A DNA stretch of 64,000 nt from Vibrio sp. SCSIO 43135 (lineage in GTDB: Bacteria > Pseudomonadota > Gammaproteobacteria > Enterobacterales > Vibrionaceae), in the NCBI RefSeq assembly GCF_023716665.1, contig NZ_CP071859.1, positions 1,860,001 to 1,924,000 of the forward strand, read 5' to 3'. The stretch's first letter is position 1; each line of letters begins with the position of its first letter. The position numbers and the translations under genes are program-made. The notes under the pieces were generated by a model, which searched no databases, was not told where the DNA came from, and saw only the letters and a program-made list of their open reading frames with translations. This document shows positions 44,712 to 54,909 of the stretch, in pieces.

Positions 44712-46139
44712 TTATATTTTCAGCTCATAGCCTTTAATCACATTGATACCTTTTAGCACACTCCATTCAATGTTGTTCGCTAAACGAATAGCATTTGTGT
44801 TTGATTCAAATTTATCGTGTTCATCTGGCATATAAATACCAATTCGATATGCTCCACTCTTTAGATTGGAAATGTCATGATTCGATGTGAGTTGTATTCC
44901 AACGCCTCGCCATTCAAGCTGTTTCAAATCAAATGACTCTTCACCACTGAACACTAAGCTCTGCGAAACAGGTAGGTTGTTTGCATCAAGAATACAGGTA
45001 TACACTCGACGACTTTTACTTACACCGGATATACCATCATTTTGAATAGAGAAGTCGATAGAAAGTTGGGTTGTTTCATCGGATTTCAGGTTAATTTCTA
45101 GTAAACGATAGCGGTACCCTAAGTGATCTTGAATAATGTCGTAGCAGTTTCTGTGGACGATACTTCCACCAGTATTTTTGAAATAGTCTTCGTCAAACAA
45201 TAACGTTTCTTGCTCGATCATTTGCTCACGGGAGACAAATTTCCCTTTCCAACTTTCAACATTGTATGTGCGGTTATGTGAAAGACTAAACGCCCCATAG
45301 TTGTGCCTGAGTAAACGCCTAAATACGTCATAGCCATCTAACAAAAAATTCAAATTCCAATGATTCCCTTCTCCGAAGTATGGCATTTCACCGTCTACAT
45401 GGGTGTATACGCCCTCCTCCATTACTTTTAGATCGTCTTGGCTATTCTCTGTCCAATCATTTCCCCCAGCACCTTCATGCAAATCTAAGGTAAAAAACCC
45501 ATTGTGAAAACCAGCCCGAGTATAACGTTCTGGCGTAAAATCACACATTGCTTTGTACGCATAGTGCCTAAAGGTTATTTGAAAATCTTTCGGTATGTAA
45601 TCGAAGAAAGTATTCATCATCGCACTTACGGCTTCAGGGTACGTCTCGTGCTTGTAATAAGAGTGGTGCCATTCGCCCCAAGCGCCAATAAACGCTGATT
45701 GAAATTGGAAGATAACATCCTTGTTTCGCTCAAATACGCTACTCAGTTGCTTTATGTGCCTTTGCACGTCCTGAACTTTATATGGAAGCATGCCACCTTC
45801 ACTTGCAGTCATTCCTTTGTCGTACGCAAAACGTAGTAAGGCCTTAACCCCAGCAGCGCGATAGCAATCAAGAAGCAAATTTATATTACTGATCGCATGA
45901 GCAGGTATATCTCTGTCATAATACTCCGACAAATATATGTAGGTTTGAATAACAGTGCCACCATACTGTCGTAGTAAATCTATTTTTTCCGGTAACTCAT
46001 CCAAAACAAAATATCTCTGCCAAGGTTGAGTAAGGTCACTTGCATTCGCGACCAGTTCTAATCTAAACCCGCGCTCCGGATTAATAAGAACTTCTTCCCC
46101 GGCTCTTAAACCTCGGACCTTTAATTTGACTTCTTTCAT
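44712..46139 (-). CDS. DUF4874-DUF4832 protein, glycosidase-like barrel
   Basis: The 475-residue protein opens with NPERGFRLELVANASDL and has TVIQTYIYLSEYYDRDIPAHAIS, VKALLRFAYDKG, FQSAFIGAWGEWHHS and GGNDWTENSQDD. These are the N-terminal DUF4874 (about 15-190) and C-terminal DUF4832 (about 195-440) domains, which together look like a TIM-barrel glycoside hydrolase with a beta-sandwich. GAWGEWH contains a likely acidic active-site residue. No signal peptide is evident. The gene stands alone. Substrate and pathway are unknown. Confidence 0.75.
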   Translation of the reverse strand: MKEVKLKVRGLRAGEEVLINPERGFRLELVANASDLTQPWQRYFVLDELPEKIDLLRQYGGTVIQTYIYLSEYYDRDIPAHAISNINLLLDCYRAAGVKALLRFAYDKGMTASEGGMLPYKVQDVQRHIKQLSSVFERNKDVIFQFQSAFIGAWGEWHHSYYKHETYPEAVSAMMNTFFDYIPKDFQITFRHYAYKAMCDFTPERYTRAGFHNGFFTLDLHEGAGGNDWTENSQDDLKVMEEGVYTHVDGEMPYFGEGNHWNLNFLLDGYDVFRRLLRHNYGAFSLSHNRTYNVESWKGKFVSREQMIEQETLLFDEDYFKNTGGSIVHRNCYDIIQDHLGYRYRLLEINLKSDETTQLSIDFSIQNDGISGVSKSRRVYTCILDANNLPVSQSLVFSGEESFDLKQLEWRGVGIQLTSNHDISNLKSGAYRIGIYMPDEHDKFESNTNAIRLANNIEWSVLKGINVIKGYELKI

Positions 46140-46294
46140 CTTATCCTCACTTCATATAATGCACTTACAGGCTAACAAAGCGAACTAAAGCCAAATGAGA
46201 GTGAGCTTCCAAAGTTTTATCGGTTTAGATTAAATAGATCGGGAAAACATTAGTTTATATATAGCGGTATGACTATTAATTTATTAATCATAAA

Positions 46295-46663
46295 TTAATC
46301 ACCAGTAGGGTGGCATAGGTACTCTATTCCATCACTTAGCATCAAGTAAGCACGCTCGCTTGTGACTATAAACTTGATTCTGCCATTAGAGTATTGAGCT
46401 TCACCTTTCTCCGTTTTATCAATTTTTTGAAGCCAAATTTCTTCATCAACCCGAGTTGGATCTTCTTTTGAGATAGGATAAGGAGAGAATGCATAACCAG
46501 AATAGACACGATAAAGGTTCTGGCCCCAAAATTCATGGTCATCAAAAAACAAATAGGGATGCCTCTCTACATCACATCGGTAAGCGGGCAGAGGAGAAGC
46601 ATGTACTGTATTTATTACTGAAATAAAAGCTAGGAATAATGAAAAGAAAATGGGAAAGCGCAT
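46295..46663 (-). CDS. Periplasmic hypothetical protein
   Basis: I do not recognise this 122-residue protein. It has a signal peptide (MRFPIFFSLFLAFISVINTVHA) and a mature part of about 100 residues with two cysteines (YRCDVERHPYLFF near the start and YLCHPTGD at the end) that could form a disulfide between the ends. The beta-rich character is reminiscent of small MliC-like lysozyme-inhibitor folds, but no specific motif confirms that. It lies downstream of the tad terminator. Confidence 0.6.
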   Translation of the reverse strand: MRFPIFFSLFLAFISVINTVHASPLPAYRCDVERHPYLFFDDHEFWGQNLYRVYSGYAFSPYPISKEDPTRVDEEIWLQKIDKTEKGEAQYSNGRIKFIVTSERAYLMLSDGIEYLCHPTGD

Positions 46664-46755
46664 ATTATTATCTCAATGGCTATAACAACAATAGAAAAGG
46701 GTTGTATCAGTGCAGACATATATAGATGAGATCATGCTGCCTGAAATATCGGATA

Positions 46756-46785
46756 TAAAAAGGGGCAGCGGAAATCCGACTGCCC
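46756..46785 (-). terminator. Terminator of the tad operon
   Basis: On the minus strand GGGCAG-T-CGGA pairs with TCCG-CTGCCC around a TT loop, with one bulged base, and CTTTTTATAT follows. It lies about 50 nt after tadG. Confidence 0.7.
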
Positions 46786-46837
46786 AAGGCGCAACTAGCA
46801 CGCAGTTGCTTGAGTGGTAAAACAAAAACTCAATGGT

Positions 46838-48157
46838 TTAAAATAAATGACCAATTTCTTCTCGGTCACCAATTACAGGCTCAGGAGGAGGTGGTGGGGG
46901 TGTTACTACTTCATCTCCGTCAGTAATTATCTTCGAGAGGATTTCATAAAACTCGTCAGTTGTACTCACATTAAATACATTATCATCACCCACACATATT
47001 TCTAGTGATTTAGAGGTATACCAGTCATCCTCGTAATCATACCTAAACGCATATGTTTCAACGTTCAAATGCTCTCTAATATGCTCACATAGGCCAGCCG
47101 AATACAAAGATTCTGAATAGTTAGAATTCTGGTTTGGATGGTTATCATCACCATCGCTCAAAATCACCATGATTCTTCTAGACTCTCCGGCCGGAAGCCT
47201 ATTCATTAACTGAGCAGATCGAATTACGCTATGATAAGAACCAGTTTGATTTTCTTGCCCTCCAGAGTTAGAAAAAAAGTTACTAAAATCAGAGCTCATA
47301 ATGCGTTCTCCAACAGGAGTAGGTGTACCAGAAGACTCACAATAACTGCTATCTTTCTCTATGAAAGTTTTATTAATAACCGACTCATAGTCATTTGGGT
47401 AACCTCCTGTTTGATCCATTCCGCAAGCCCTATCCCCATCAGTAGGCACAGCCGCTCCAACGCCTGCAAATGAGGAATATCCTACACGGTGCTCTCCTTC
47501 ACTCGGCTCCATTGATTCAAGTAAGTCCAATATTTTCTCAACTTGCTCTTTAAGCAGATCCTTTTTCTCTGGACAATTCGGAAAACAAGCTATCCCATCC
47601 CCTTCAGGAGACCTCATCGAAACTGAAAAATCTAAAGCGAATACTAGATCTATAGGCGGGTTGTCGCCAGGAGGAGGCGGTGGTGGATCAATTGGTGGAT
47701 CTATTGGCTCGATCGGAATCTCTTCTTGCTCGACAATCTTTCTCGCAATCGAGCCTCCTGTGGCAGTATAAGTTTCTCCTAATACGTTATTCGCCGAGAA
47801 CCAGGTATTATTTTCAACTTGCGCTGCTAAAGTATATTGCACAAACTCATCGCCATTTGAGTCGCACGCTGGATTTTCTTCGCACTCCAGCCTTTCAATA
47901 CCGTTAGGCTGCGTTTCAGCACTAGGTAAATAGGCTTTTAAGTATTTATTTGCAGTATCAATATTTACCGCTTCATCCGTTGAGTTTTGCGCCGTTAGAG
48001 CCAGCGAAGCGACTTCAGAAGCTTCTTCGATTCTAGCTTTGTCTTGCATAGCCTTACTGCCATCGACGCCGAGTGCGAAAATACCCAAAAGCAGCGGGAA
48101 CATCAGCATAAACATCATAGCTGCATGGCCTTGCTGTCGTTGTATAGATTGCTTCAC
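46838..48157 (-). CDS. tadG: TadG-like pilus assembly protein with von Willebrand A domain
   Basis: The 439-residue protein begins with the TadE/G-type N-terminus (QRQQGHAAMMFMLMFPLLLGIFALGVDGSKAMQDKARIEEASEVASLA), one membrane helix. A Pro-rich linker (about 150-170) leads to a von Willebrand A domain with the metal site DFSVS in IDLVFALDFSVSMRSPEG and RIMVILSDGDDNHP. A Pro-rich tail follows. TadG is needed for tad pilus assembly and adherence and is thought to anchor the machine in the envelope. It is the last gene of the operon. Confidence 0.85.
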   Translation of the reverse strand: MKQSIQRQQGHAAMMFMLMFPLLLGIFALGVDGSKAMQDKARIEEASEVASLALTAQNSTDEAVNIDTANKYLKAYLPSAETQPNGIERLECEENPACDSNGDEFVQYTLAAQVENNTWFSANNVLGETYTATGGSIARKIVEQEEIPIEPIDPPIDPPPPPPGDNPPIDLVFALDFSVSMRSPEGDGIACFPNCPEKKDLLKEQVEKILDLLESMEPSEGEHRVGYSSFAGVGAAVPTDGDRACGMDQTGGYPNDYESVINKTFIEKDSSYCESSGTPTPVGERIMSSDFSNFFSNSGGQENQTGSYHSVIRSAQLMNRLPAGESRRIMVILSDGDDNHPNQNSNYSESLYSAGLCEHIREHLNVETYAFRYDYEDDWYTSKSLEICVGDDNVFNVSTTDEFYEILSKIITDGDEVVTPPPPPPEPVIGDREEIGHLF

Positions 48158-48180
48158 AATCTGCCTCCTACCTTGATGAG

Positions 48181-48843
48181 TTAATTTGTTTCAGGTTTGT
48201 TACCCGCTTCGCGATTACGGAACACTTCCACTTCAACCCTTCGGTTCTTAGCACTATATTTAGGGCTGTTATTTTCCAATAAAGGCTCTTTCTCACCTCT
48301 GGAAGAAAGCTGAAGTTGCTTTTTATTTACCCCATGTTCTGCTAAATAGTTAGCGACTGCTTTTGCTCTTTCAAAACCTAATTGATAATTATATTTATCG
48401 CTACCCTCTGAATCGGTATGGCCAACAATGGAAATGGTATCTACCGTGTCACCCATTTGAACGGTAAATTGTTTAAGTTGTTTTTTGCTACTATCAGATA
48501 AAACAGCGCTATCAAATTCGAATTGAGTGATGCTAATACGATCAACTTCCGATTCTGTCGCCTCTTCTTTTTCAGCTAAAATAGATTCGCACTCTTTCCA
48601 ACCTTGGCTTACAGAATTTAATACATGAGTGTTTGTTCTATTATCGGAATCGGATTGTATATATTCGAATGCACCTTGTCGGTTATTGATTGTTACTGAA
48701 TCGCCAATTTGAACACGGTGAGTCACCCCGTTTTCTACATAGCATTTCTCTTGTAGTTCTACCGCATCAACGTCATCTATTTGGCTCGTCCATCCAATTA
48801 CAGGCGCAACGATCCCCACAAAGAGCACTATCTGCTTCTTCAT
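48181..48843 (-). CDS. OmpA-family peptidoglycan-binding protein of the tad locus
   Basis: The 220-residue protein has a signal peptide and, after about residue 100, an OmpA C-terminal domain with ITQFEFDSAVLSDSSKKQL, IVGHTDSEGSDKYNYQLGFERAKAVANYL and SSRGEKEPLLENNSPKYSAKNRRVEV. These motifs bind diaminopimelate of peptidoglycan. OmpA-like genes are regularly placed before tadG in vibrio tad loci and probably tie the pilus machine to the cell wall. Confidence 0.88.
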   Translation of the reverse strand: MKKQIVLFVGIVAPVIGWTSQIDDVDAVELQEKCYVENGVTHRVQIGDSVTINNRQGAFEYIQSDSDNRTNTHVLNSVSQGWKECESILAEKEEATESEVDRISITQFEFDSAVLSDSSKKQLKQFTVQMGDTVDTISIVGHTDSEGSDKYNYQLGFERAKAVANYLAEHGVNKKQLQLSSRGEKEPLLENNSPKYSAKNRRVEVEVFRNREAGNKPETN

Positions 48844-48896
48844 ATTTATTTCTCTTAATAAGTCGTATTTGTTATCTACTAAAAATTAGGAATACT

Positions 48897-49439
48897 TTAC
48901 CGGCCTAGCATTACCGATGAAGAGGACACTTCACTATAATTCTGGCCTAAAAGGCTGCCGAAAATATTCGGTGTGTCGTAGCACACGGTCACTCGGTAAA
49001 CACTAGCCTGCCTATCCCATGTGGTAACTACCGAAAGATCTTCTAAATCCCCCCCTCCGATTTCACAGCCAGAGCCGTATGTTCGGTGTTCTCCAGGCTC
49101 TCCAATATCCGAGAAAGTTAGAGATTCAACTACAACACCTACTTTACTACTCGCTGCATTTCCAGCCATTCGAGTCAACGAGCTTTTTGCAATTCGAGTA
49201 ATTGAGTTCGCTTCAGCACTTGTGACATCGTAAACCTCTTTCTCATACAATTGGGTGCGTTCTTTTAATACATTCACCAGTGAGTATGAAAGCCTATCTA
49301 GCTTTCCTTTGTAAGACATTTTAGTGACAATATCAGCACCAAACGCAAACAGTAAACAAAGCACAAAACCCATAATGGCAAATTCCAATACAAAGGTGCC
49401 TCGCTGCTTAGATATCGATTTCGAACGCATCTCTTTCAT
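48897..49439 (-). CDS. tadF: TadF-like minor pseudopilin
   Basis: The 180-residue protein has an N-terminal type IV pilin-like helix (QRGTFVLEFAIMGFVLCLLFAFGADIV) with Gly before the cleavage region and the conserved glutamate in LEFAI. The rest is a beta-rich domain with cysteines in SGCEIGG and TVCYDTP. TadE and TadF are processed by the prepilin peptidase TadV and assist pilus assembly. The gene overlaps tadE by about 30 nt. Confidence 0.82.
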   Translation of the reverse strand: MKEMRSKSISKQRGTFVLEFAIMGFVLCLLFAFGADIVTKMSYKGKLDRLSYSLVNVLKERTQLYEKEVYDVTSAEANSITRIAKSSLTRMAGNAASSKVGVVVESLTFSDIGEPGEHRTYGSGCEIGGGDLEDLSVVTTWDRQASVYRVTVCYDTPNIFGSLLGQNYSEVSSSSVMLGR

Positions 49440-49899
49440 ACTCCTGGATTACAATGACTTCACGTTTAAGCAAACTGGTGACATCAAACAGCTTGGAAAA
49501 TATCGTCGAAAAATCGTAGGTTAAATGGTAAACCGCGATAGAACTGTTGGCAGCATTGCCGCATGTTGCAACCGAACTGCTTCCACTGCATCGGCCTGTG
49601 TAACTTTCTAGTGCAGAAACAGAGCCTAAGTATTGGATTGATAACTTGTATTTCGATCGATCAAGCACCCCTTCCCAACCACTGGTGTGCTTTTCTACAA
49701 TATCGATAAAAGTAGAACCATACTCACCTTCTCGAATTTTGCTGTCTCCTGCGGCTTCGGCAATAATGAGGTCATTGGTTGCCGAAATAAAAGACATATA
49801 GCTGATTTCAACCCAAGCCATCAATACCAACCACAATAGGAAGAAGCCTAAACAGAATTCAAGAGAAGCTATAAAGCCTTTTTGGTTTGAACGACGCAT
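49408..49899 (-). CDS. tadE: TadE-like minor pseudopilin
   Basis: The 163-residue protein has a prepilin-like N-terminus (NQKGFIASLEFCLGFFLLWLVLMAWVEISYMSFISA), with Gly before F-I-A-S-L-E, the TadE-type processing site. The remainder is an extracytoplasmic domain with a Cys pair (GRCSGSSSVATCGN). Position between tadD and tadF and the overlap with tadF support the call. Confidence 0.82.
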   Translation of the reverse strand: MRRSNQKGFIASLEFCLGFFLLWLVLMAWVEISYMSFISATNDLIIAEAAGDSKIREGEYGSTFIDIVEKHTSGWEGVLDRSKYKLSIQYLGSVSALESYTGRCSGSSSVATCGNAANSSIAVYHLTYDFSTIFSKLFDVTSLLKREVIVIQEYERDAFEIDI

Positions 49900-49904
49900 T
49901 TTTC

Positions 49905-50627
49905 TTAGCCCTGTTGAAACTTCATTTCCAGTTCTTGCATGGTTTTATACATTCTCTTTACTTCCGAGCTACTATATTCAGAAGATAAAATACTTTTTAC
50001 TTTTTCAAACTCTCCGTTTTTCGATAGCGCGATAAGTAAATTTGTTTTCACTTTTGCGTCTGGTTCTGATTGATAAATCGGTGACAAAAGATCAACAGCT
50101 TTGTGGTAATCCCCCCCTATCATTTCTAACACGGCCAAGTTATTTTGGGCTTCTACTCGGCTACCATTCCCTCGTTTTGATAGCTCAAAGTAGTGTTTAG
50201 CGGTAATAAAGTTTCCTTCGCTAGCGTACACCACTCCTAAGTAATTACTTATTGCAGCGTTTTGCTCGCTTTTAAAATACGCTTTCTCTGCGTAGATTAT
50301 TGCCTGATCTGAATTCTCTAGTTCAAAGTAAGACTTTGAAGTTAAGTACAAAGACTTAGGAGTGACCGCATCCTTGGAAATGTTTTCCAAAGTATGTAGA
50401 GCCGATTCAGGATCACCATAATTTAAATAAGCCTCGGCTAAGTTTTCTAGATTAATCGTAGAGTCATCTTCTTCTACTTTATGCTTATAAAAAGTAATCA
50501 ACTCTGCATTATTATCGGTACTCTTAAGTAAAGACTCACGAATTTGCTCGCTACTGTATTGATTTGCAGATGAACACCCCGTTAACACTAAGGCTACTAC
50601 TGCGAGTTTTAGTATATTCTTAAACAC
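49905..50627 (-). CDS. tadD: TadD-like TPR lipoprotein
   Basis: The 240-residue protein has a lipobox (VVALVLTGCSS, Cys18) followed by about five tetratricopeptide repeats (for example NLENLAEAYLNYGDPESALHTLENI and AISNYLGVVYASEGNFITAKHYFELSKRG). TadD proteins act as outer-membrane pilotins or assembly scaffolds for the tad secretin. It overlaps tadC by 8 nt. Confidence 0.85.
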   Translation of the reverse strand: MFKNILKLAVVALVLTGCSSANQYSSEQIRESLLKSTDNNAELITFYKHKVEEDDSTINLENLAEAYLNYGDPESALHTLENISKDAVTPKSLYLTSKSYFELENSDQAIIYAEKAYFKSEQNAAISNYLGVVYASEGNFITAKHYFELSKRGNGSRVEAQNNLAVLEMIGGDYHKAVDLLSPIYQSEPDAKVKTNLLIALSKNGEFEKVKSILSSEYSSSEVKRMYKTMQELEMKFQQG

Positions 50628-51498
50628 CTAATACAATCCTCATTACGCCAGGAGCCGCCACCAAAATAACGACTGGCATTAAAATAAACAAAATAAGGGG
50701 CACCGACATTTTTGCCGATAGCTTGCCGATTTTCTCTTCTAGATTAAGCATTCGCACTTCGCGAATATCCGAAGAAAGGTTATCTAACATGTCACTGATC
50801 GAACTACCGTACTGAAGACTTTGCTTTAGTGTCATAACAAAACTTCTGACTTCGCCAGTCGGTACATCTTCGTAGATTTCATCGAGTGCTCTAGGTAACC
50901 CGATAACTCGCGACCTACTATTCACCTTTGTTAATAGTTGGGAAACATCCCGATCAAATCCTTTCATCTCTTTGGCTAAATGGCCCATTGAAGACTCAAT
51001 GGTCATACCGGTTTGCACACAAACGGACATTAAATCAATAACATAAGGTAGTTGTTCGGATATTTTTTGCTGCAACGCTTTAGCGCGGCGATCCAGTATC
51101 GTTTCAGGAACTATGACAACAACAATTACCCACAATGCACCAGCCGTAACTTGGTTTAATAGAGTAAGATCGGACAACACCAGTAGCTGTGCTAATACAC
51201 CACCAACAAGTATCGCAAGTTTGATTGGCATGTATGCGTCAGCCAAGCGTGAGTTATAAATTCCAGCCGCATAAAACTTACTGCGATTTTCATCCTTATT
51301 ATTAGAAACCGCGCTAGGAAGCATTCTCGATAACTTATCTAAATACCTATCGACACGGTTATCACTTTTACTTTCTAATAATGAAAACTTGCGTGCTTTT
51401 TGCCGTTTTAATAAAGGAGCAATGGTTTCTTTGAGCATCCCAATCACACCTACGGTGATAGCAACTAAAGAAGCAAATATAATGAGTTGTGAATCCAT
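50620..51498 (-). CDS. tadC: TadC inner-membrane platform protein
   Basis: The 292-residue protein has one T2SSF domain (LPYVIDLMSVCVQTGMTIESSMGHLAKEM...VRSFVMTLKQSLQYGSSISDML) between N-terminal and C-terminal membrane helices (last SVPLILFILMPVVILVAAPGVMRI). With TadB it forms the membrane platform on which the ATPase TadA drives pilin insertion. The ATG overlaps the tadB stop (TAATG). Confidence 0.9.
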   Translation of the reverse strand: MDSQLIIFASLVAITVGVIGMLKETIAPLLKRQKARKFSLLESKSDNRVDRYLDKLSRMLPSAVSNNKDENRSKFYAAGIYNSRLADAYMPIKLAILVGGVLAQLLVLSDLTLLNQVTAGALWVIVVVIVPETILDRRAKALQQKISEQLPYVIDLMSVCVQTGMTIESSMGHLAKEMKGFDRDVSQLLTKVNSRSRVIGLPRALDEIYEDVPTGEVRSFVMTLKQSLQYGSSISDMLDNLSSDIREVRMLNLEEKIGKLSAKMSVPLILFILMPVVILVAAPGVMRIVLGV

Positions 51499-52418
51499 TA
51501 CTTTACCCCGCTCAGTAAGCCACGAATCACTAGCATCCCTATAGCAACACTTGCAACAACATAGTACAGAATCGGTTTTCCTGACGAGTGGAACATAACA
51601 AACTCGTAATCTGCTGGGTTAGTGAATTTTTGCATGAATAAGAAAATAAAAGGGATTGCCGAAACAATTTTTGCGGACATTCTCGCCTCAGAAGTCATTG
51701 CCAATTTTTTCTTTTCTATCGCCCTAGTATTAAACAACTGCCGATTCAATTTCTTTATCACATCCTTTAATGGCCCACCTCGTGAAATGTTAGTATTCAT
51801 GGTGATTACAAAGAATAAGTAAGTCGCATACGGGAAACGCTCAGATGACTTGTAAAAAACATACTCAGGTGGCTCACCTAGCCTCAATCGCTCACCCATT
51901 CGCTTAAACTCGTTCCCAACAACGCCATCTAAATTATTTCCAACAAATATCACCGAATGCATCAAACTTTCGCCAGAACTGATCGCTCCCGACATGGTAT
52001 TGAGTGCATCTGGAAATTCGTCATTAAAAGCCTTCTCTTCACGCTTTTTTAGCCATTGATAGATAAATACAAAGCACACAACCATAGTGATAAGCGACGA
52101 TTGTATTACTCCGACGGGGAAAAAATTGTTATTGATAAATACTCCACCAACGACTGATATCAACGCAGCAACCAAAATCTTTAAATGCGCTGCATCTCCA
52201 AGCCGTCGATAGGTAGCGCTTAACGCTGACTTAAGCCTTGAAATAAAGCTTTTGTCGTCCATTAAAGCGGTTAGATCAACAGCCTGCTGTACCGAGTCTT
52301 CATCCTCCACCAGTGAAGCAAATACTTTATCTTTTGCTTTTTTTTGCTTATGGGTATCAATTAGCTGATAGATTAACCATCCACTCCCTAAAAGGAGCCA
52401 TAGGAACCAAATAATCAT
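51498..52418 (-). CDS. tadB: TadB inner-membrane platform protein
   Basis: The 306-residue protein has two N-terminal membrane regions, a T2SSF domain (EFPDALNTMSGAISSGESLMHSVIFVGNNL...MNTNISRGGPLKDVIKKLNRQL) and two C-terminal helices. It is the larger partner of TadC. It overlaps tadA by 4 nt (ATGA), so stoichiometric expression with the ATPase is likely. Confidence 0.9.
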   Translation of the reverse strand: MIIWFLWLLLGSGWLIYQLIDTHKQKKAKDKVFASLVEDEDSVQQAVDLTALMDDKSFISRLKSALSATYRRLGDAAHLKILVAALISVVGGVFINNNFFPVGVIQSSLITMVVCFVFIYQWLKKREEKAFNDEFPDALNTMSGAISSGESLMHSVIFVGNNLDGVVGNEFKRMGERLRLGEPPEYVFYKSSERFPYATYLFFVITMNTNISRGGPLKDVIKKLNRQLFNTRAIEKKKLAMTSEARMSAKIVSAIPFIFLFMQKFTNPADYEFVMFHSSGKPILYYVVASVAIGMLVIRGLLSGVK

Positions 52419-53692
52419 AGCGCCCCCTCATGGAAAGCTTGAGTCAACTGATTGTCTAACCCAAAAAAGCTTGCTTTCTCTACCAACACGGAACTTTGCA
52501 TTAGTCCATCAGTAACAAAATCGCCTTGCACTTCCCCTGCACTACTGTTGCCACTCAATTTAAACCGGTATATTTCCTCTAGTGTTACATTATCCCCTTC
52601 GATACCAACGACTTCTGTAATGCTCATTACTTTTCTTGAACCATCGTGCAGTCGGTTGACCTGAACAATCAAATCCACCGCGCTGACGATGGTGCGCTTA
52701 ATCGCACTTAACGGTAAGTTACTCGTGGCCATCATCACCATAGATTCGACACGGGCGATAGCATCACGAGGGGAGTTCGCGTGTAATGTAGACATTGAGC
52801 CATCATGCCCGGTATTCATCGCCTGCAACATTTCAAATGCTTCACCGCCTCGGCACTCACCCACTACGATACGATCCGGTCTCATACGCAGAGAATTGAT
52901 CACGAGATCTCGAGTATCAACGCCACCATCTCCCTCTAATCCTGAAACTTTGGTTTCTAGCCTTACCACGTGAGGTTGCTGTAAGTTAAGCTCCGCTGCA
53001 TCTTCTATTGTGACGATTCGCTCTTGGTGCGAAACATATTGAGACAGCGCATTCAACATGGTGGTTTTACCCGAGCCAGTACCACCTGAAACGAGTATGT
53101 TCAACCTGCATCGAGCAGCAATTTTCAGAATGAGTGCCATTTGCGGACTCATCGCGCCAAAGCCTGTTAGCTTGTCGAGATCCATACGGCTATTTTTAAA
53201 TTTACGGATCGACATAGAAGTACCGTCAATTGCAACTGGCGGTATAACGATGTTGATACGGCTTCCATCTGACATGCGAGCATCACAAGTCGGAGAGGAG
53301 TCGTCGACACGACGTCCGACTTCGGCTGCTATTCGTTTAGCAATGTTAAGCAGTTGATAACCATCTACAAAATTGACATCTGTTTTTTGAAGCTTACCCG
53401 CTTTCTCAACAAATATGTTGTCAGGCCCGTTTATCATAATGTCACTGATGTCTTCGTCATCCATCAGCCCTTGTAAAGGGCCAAAACCGTGCAGCTCATC
53501 AACTAAACTATCTACAAACTCGACCTTTTGCTGTTCTGTCGCCGCCCAACCTTCTTGGAGAATAACGCCATTAACCGCTTGAGCTAGCTGGATCTTTAAC
53601 TGCTCGGTAGTCACGTTATTTGCTACTTCCGCATCTATCGCTTCAAAAATCTTTTGCCTGACATTAAGGAAAACTGATTGATAAGCACTCAT
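52415..53692 (-). CDS. tadA: TadA/CpaF secretion ATPase
   Basis: The 425-residue hexameric ATPase has Walker [16 protein letters not shown], the Asp box VTIEDAAEL, Walker B region [19 protein letters not shown] and the His box [15 protein letters not shown], all intact. The N-terminal region ([35 protein letters not shown]) is typical of the CpaF/TadA branch. It powers extension, and in the tad system also retraction, of Flp pili on the cytoplasmic face. Confidence 0.95.
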   Translation of the reverse strand: MSAYQSVFLNVRQKIFEAIDAEVANNVTTEQLKIQLAQAVNGVILQEGWAATEQQKVEFVDSLVDELHGFGPLQGLMDDEDISDIMINGPDNIFVEKAGKLQKTDVNFVDGYQLLNIAKRIAAEVGRRVDDSSPTCDARMSDGSRINIVIPPVAIDGTSMSIRKFKNSRMDLDKLTGFGAMSPQMALILKIAARCRLNILVSGGTGSGKTTMLNALSQYVSHQERIVTIEDAAELNLQQPHVVRLETKVSGLEGDGGVDTRDLVINSLRMRPDRIVVGECRGGEAFEMLQAMNTGHDGSMSTLHANSPRDAIARVESMVMMATSNLPLSAIKRTIVSAVDLIVQVNRLHDGSRKVMSITEVVGIEGDNVTLEEIYRFKLSGNSSAGEVQGDFVTDGLMQSSVLVEKASFFGLDNQLTQAFHEGAL

Positions 53693-53693
53693 A

Positions 53694-54908
53694 TCACTTC
53701 CTTCTTAGTAGCTTGGTTAGAAAACTGTTCTGGTGGAGGCGTTGCTCTCCTAGAAGGAGTGAAACAAAATCATCAAACTTTTTGCCAAAAGTATTTTTTA
53801 GTTTATGGACTTCGACCCCATCAATAATCTGTTGAGCAATCCCTTGATCAAATGGCAGTATGATTTCAGCGTTTACGCCAAGGTGCTGGCTAACCTCACT
53901 CACATCAACAGTTGCACTTTTTTGCGGTCGAACATAATTGACGACGGGAATAACGCGTAACCCCGATTCAGGCGAAAGTACGGTTTTTAATTGTTTCTTC
54001 GCCATCCTCAAACTGGATACTGTCGGTTCGACAACAAGTATCAAAATATCTGTACTGTTCGACATCCTATCAAGCAAAGAGTCACTAAGAATTGATGAAG
54101 AATGATCCTCAATAACGAAGTTGAAACCCTTGTCCAATATAGACACCAAGTTTCCGATGGAGCCTTGATACTCTTCGTAGTTAGTATGCTCATTTTCTAA
54201 TGAAAGAATCGAGCAAGACGAATTGACTCTAGTTGTCATACTCATGGCATAAGACAAATCGAATTCTTGCTGCTCTTCTTGAGGCATAGATGTTCGAGTA
54301 AAGTTCTTTAGCCCCAGCATTATGTCTAGGTTGCTACCTTGTATTGAGTGGTCGACAATTAAACTTGGGATCTTTCTATTGCTCGACAACTCCTGAGCGA
54401 GCAACGACGCAATAAGTGTTGCCCCGACTCCCCCCTTACTCGGCAATATGTGAATTCTTGTAGCTAATCTTTCTGCGTTAAGAACTTGGCCTACTGGGCG
54501 CTCTGATGTGATGCTGTCTACAAGCTTTACAATGTGTTCTTCTTGATTAGGCCAAAGTAAGTAATAGAACCCCATTCTGTTCAGTTTTTCTACCAAGCGT
54601 AATGAGTCAACCTTACCAATAACGAGTGCTGGTACACGGCTAGGCAAAAAATGACGCACATCCTCTAATTCCGCAACGTAGTCAACCGCCTCAGTGAGTT
54701 CCAGGATGATCAAAGAACATTCTTTGTCGATCAACGACTGACGAATAGTTTTAATGCCAAACTCTTCCGCCTCGGGTGATTCCTTTCCATTAAAGCGAAA
54801 TGCTTTTACGATAGAATCACTGCACGATTTTGACGTATAAAATACATGTATATTGTCGTTTGCTTCTTGTTCAAACGTTTCTATATCATTTTTAAATATG
54901 TCAAACAT
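53694..54908 (-). CDS. tadZ: TadZ/CpaE polar-localising ATPase-like protein
   Basis: I start at MFDIFKNDIETFEQEANDN, one base after the stop of the lipoprotein gene, giving 404 residues. An N-terminal receiver-like domain without obvious phosphorylation site (about 1-130) is followed by a MinD/ParA-type ATPase domain with ILPSKGGVGATLIASLLAQEL and PSLIVDHSIQGSNLDIMLGLK. The Walker A is atypical (KGGVGAT lacks the second lysine), as usual in TadZ proteins, which bind ATP and place the tad machine at the cell pole. Confidence 0.88.
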   Translation of the reverse strand: MFDIFKNDIETFEQEANDNIHVFYTSKSCSDSIVKAFRFNGKESPEAEEFGIKTIRQSLIDKECSLIILELTEAVDYVAELEDVRHFLPSRVPALVIGKVDSLRLVEKLNRMGFYYLLWPNQEEHIVKLVDSITSERPVGQVLNAERLATRIHILPSKGGVGATLIASLLAQELSSNRKIPSLIVDHSIQGSNLDIMLGLKNFTRTSMPQEEQQEFDLSYAMSMTTRVNSSCSILSLENEHTNYEEYQGSIGNLVSILDKGFNFVIEDHSSSILSDSLLDRMSNSTDILILVVEPTVSSLRMAKKQLKTVLSPESGLRVIPVVNYVRPQKSATVDVSEVSQHLGVNAEIILPFDQGIAQQIIDGVEVHKLKNTFGKKFDDFVSLLLGEQRLHQNSFLTKLLRRK

Positions 54909-54909
54909 G

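Noticed and set aside
46240..46252. CGGGAAAACATTA, a further possible copy of the regulatory motif
   Set aside because: It differs from the core at two fixed positions and points away from the only nearby start codon, so it was not counted.
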